Origin: JBKPDV01 sp046728075
GTDB taxonomy: Bacteria; Acidobacteriota; Thermoanaerobaculia; UBA5066; Gp7-AA6
Reading direction: 5' to 3'
Assembly (NCBI GenBank): GCA_046728075.1
Contig: JBKPDV010000296.1
Coordinates: 1-9,108 of the forward strand
Length of the DNA: 9,108 bases
Positions within the stretch are counted from its first letter, which is position 1, and each line of letters opens with the position of its first letter. Both the position numbers and the translations under genes were made by a program. Below the pieces are notes generated by a model. It was given only the letters and a program-made list of their open reading frames with translations, did no database searches and was not told the DNA's origin. Positions 8,090-9,108 of this stretch are shown piece after piece.

Positions 8090-8517
8090 GCGGCGAGCTT
8101 CCGACCGAGGATCTTGGCTGCGAGCTCGCTCGCGAGGGTGCGCGCCCGCGAGGGAAGCTCCTGGGAAGCTTGCTTCGCTTGGTCGTCGATCTCGTTGCTC
8201 GCGCGGTCGATCGCGGCCCGGGCCGCGGCGGCAGCCTCGGCGAGTTTCCGATCCCACTGGGCCCTTCCCTCTCCGCGAAGTTTTTCGCGCTGCTTCAAGG
8301 CTTCCATCCGTGCGCGAGAGAGCTCCCGCTCCGCCGCGTCAATCGTCTTCTGGAGCTCCTCCAAACTTTCCGCGTGGACCCGCGCGGCCGTCGCCTCGTC
8401 GCGTTCGCGCTGGTCGAGAATCGCCGCCAACGGAGTGAAGAGGTACCGCTTCAGGATCGCGTAGGCGATCGGGAAGGCGATCCACACATACAGAAGAGTG
8501 ACGTTGAATCTCAGCAT
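8086..8517 (-). CDS. atpF': F1Fo ATP synthase b' subunit (second peripheral-stalk subunit)
   Basis: The product is 143 residues. One membrane helix lies at the very N-terminus (about 4-24, FNVTLLYVWIAFPIAYAILKR), followed by FTPLAAILDQRERD and a long charged helix rich in Ala, Glu and Arg. This is the build of a b-type stalk subunit, shorter than the adjacent b and clearly different in sequence. Paired b and b' genes are known in photosynthetic bacteria, deltaproteobacteria and several other phyla. The ATG at 8517 has only a weak AGGA a few bases upstream. It is the first ATP synthase gene in the window: no atpB, atpE or atpI precedes it, and the next gene upstream is a bactofilin after 154 bp. 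Confidence 0.9.
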   Translation of the reverse strand: MLRFNVTLLYVWIAFPIAYAILKRYLFTPLAAILDQRERDEATAARVHAESLEELQKTIDAAERELSRARMEALKQREKLRGEGRAQWDRKLAEAAAAARAAIDRASNEIDDQAKQASQELPSRARTLASELAAKILGRKLAA

Positions 8518-8599
8518 GCGTCCTGAAAACCTCGGCGGGTCGGACGGACCGACTCGCGAGAATGAGAATCGCCTTGTTCGAAGCCCGCGATCAATAGCA

Positions 8600-8620
8600 C
8601 AGTCCCGAGTAGAGAGTCGA
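8600..8620. repeat. Degenerate NAGTCNN heptads in the atp leader region
   Basis: Three consecutive 7-bp units, CAGTCCC, GAGTAGA and GAGTCGA (8600-8620), keep the phase of the NAGTCNN family seen at 1637-1671 and 5384-5418. GAGTCGA is identical to the first unit of the atpG array. The units are degenerate and short, so chance is possible; the link to the other arrays is an inference. Confidence 0.4.
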
Positions 8621-8644
8621 GAGGGATCGCCGGCCCCCCTCTTC

Positions 8645-8684
8645 GTATCACTATAACTCGTTTATTATCAGTTATTTAAGATAC
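8645..8684. promoter_or_regulatory. AT-rich nested inverted repeat with a possible promoter for the atp operon
   Basis: GTATC (8645-8649) and ATAAC (8653-8657) are mirrored by GTTAT (8671-8675) and GATAC (8680-8684), giving a two-step palindrome around a 13-bp AT-rich centre. It overlaps the last codons and stop of the bactofilin gene. The stretch is strikingly AT-rich against its GC-rich surroundings. On the minus strand TATAGT (8655-8650) could be a -10 box, with a poor -35 (TTAAAT, 8679-8674) 18 bases upstream. It may be an operator, a promoter for atpF' onward, or a hairpin ending the bactofilin transcript; no U-run supports the last. Confidence 0.4.
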
Positions 8685-9055
8685 GGCCCCGGCAGCTCGA
8701 TGAGGTTCGAGGAGGCCTCCTCCTTCATTTTGCACGAGCCTTGAAGAAAGGCTCCCTCCTCGACTTTGAGAACAGGAGCCGAAAGATCCGCGTAGACCCG
8801 GCTGTGGGCCAGAAGCTCGATGCGCTCGGAGGCCCGAACAGAACCCCGCAGCGTTCCGTTGACCGAAAGCCGGCCCACCTCGATCTCTGCCGAGACTTCC
8901 GCGCTGTCGCCCAGAATCAGCTCGCTGCCCGAGAGAATCTTGCCCTCGAAGCGTCCGTCGATGCGGAAGGTCTCCTCGAAGGAAAGCTCGCCGGAGAAAT
9001 GGCTGCCCCGGTCGATGAAGCCGTTCAGCGTCGCGCCGTCGGATCTGACCCTCAT
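8672..9055 (-). CDS. Bactofilin (polymer-forming cytoskeletal protein, DUF583)
   Basis: The product is 127 residues. Bactofilins are small proteins that fold as a right-handed beta-helix and polymerise without nucleotides into filaments or membrane patches. They act in cell shape, stalk or pole organisation and, in myxobacteria, chromosome-partition scaffolds. The rung-like pattern is visible across residues 17-110: SHFSGELSFEETFRIDGRFE, GKILSGSELILGDSAEVSAE, IEVGRLSVNGTLRGSV, then RIELLAHSRVYADLSAPVLKV and EEGAFLQGSCKM. Both tails are short, and no membrane segment is present. ATG at 9055 has a strong ribosome binding site, GGGGAGG, 6 bases upstream. The gene is complete and ends with TAA. 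Genes for bactofilins are often found beside parA/parB, which could lie just beyond the right edge; this cannot be checked here. Confidence 0.92.
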   Translation of the reverse strand: MRVRSDGATLNGFIDRGSHFSGELSFEETFRIDGRFEGKILSGSELILGDSAEVSAEIEVGRLSVNGTLRGSVRASERIELLAHSRVYADLSAPVLKVEEGAFLQGSCKMKEEASSNLIELPGPYLK

Positions 9056-9108
9056 TGGCGGCCTCCCCTCGACAGGGAATCACCCCTTCCCCGTCAGTCT
9101 TTCATAGA

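Noticed and set aside
8090..8257. N-terminal extension of the b subunit frame
   Set aside because: It overlaps b' out of frame and is Arg-rich with no resemblance to b subunits; the GTG at 8089 has a ribosome binding motif and GTGA overlap.
9056..9108. Possible end of an upstream minus-strand gene (TGA at 9096-9094)
   Set aside because: Only about four codons would be visible at the window edge, too few to support a gene.

Overview
The window is GC-rich and gene-dense. It holds most of a bacterial F-type ATP synthase operon on the minus strand, between a bactofilin gene (right end) and a LOG-family nucleotide hydrolase gene. The 3' part of a D-aminoacylase-like amidohydrolase gene converges from the left on the plus strand. 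The ATP synthase genes run bactofilin -> b' -> b (atpF) -> delta (atpH) -> alpha (atpA) -> gamma (atpG) -> beta (atpD) -> epsilon (atpC), then LOG. Subunits a and c (atpB, atpE) are not in the window. A b'/b pair, an atpB/atpE set placed elsewhere and a bactofilin neighbour are familiar from Desulfobacterota-like genomes, Acidobacteriota and related Gram-negative lineages. My best guess is an uncultured member of Acidobacteriota or a neighbouring phylum, but this is inference from layout and protein style, not from a marker gene.

Layout: 1-1569 amidohydrolase (5' end cut by the window edge); 1657-2454 LOG protein; 2540-2944 epsilon; 2963-4411 beta; 4512-5378 gamma; 5479-7011 alpha; 7014-7559 delta; 7556-8089 b; 8086-8517 b'; 8672-9055 bactofilin. 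b'/b and b/delta overlap by the 4-base GTGA, and delta/alpha are 2 bases apart, so this part is tightly coupled. In contrast, the gamma gene is separated from alpha and from beta by exactly 100 bp on each side. No gene-free stretch exceeds 154 bp.

The most interesting feature lies in the gaps. Every gap longer than about 80 bp (five of five) carries short arrays with a strict 7-bp period, while the 2-bp and 18-bp gaps and the overlaps have none. There are at least three heptad families: NAGTCNN (gaps amidohydrolase/LOG, gamma/alpha and, degenerate, b'/bactofilin), GTTCAAN (gaps LOG/epsilon and beta/gamma) and CGCCCTT (alpha side of the gamma/alpha gap). In three gaps the heptads form two facing arms that would fold into long hairpins in RNA. 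The arrays reach into the genes: both convergent stop codons lie inside heptads, the gamma and alpha stops abut arrays, and the only plausible LOG start (TTG) sits on the edge of one.

Functionally the core genes encode the whole F1 head (alpha, beta, gamma, delta, epsilon) plus the peripheral stalk (b, b') of the membrane ATP synthase. The bactofilin is a cytoskeletal scaffold protein. The LOG protein and amidohydrolase are metabolic genes with no evident link to ATP synthesis.
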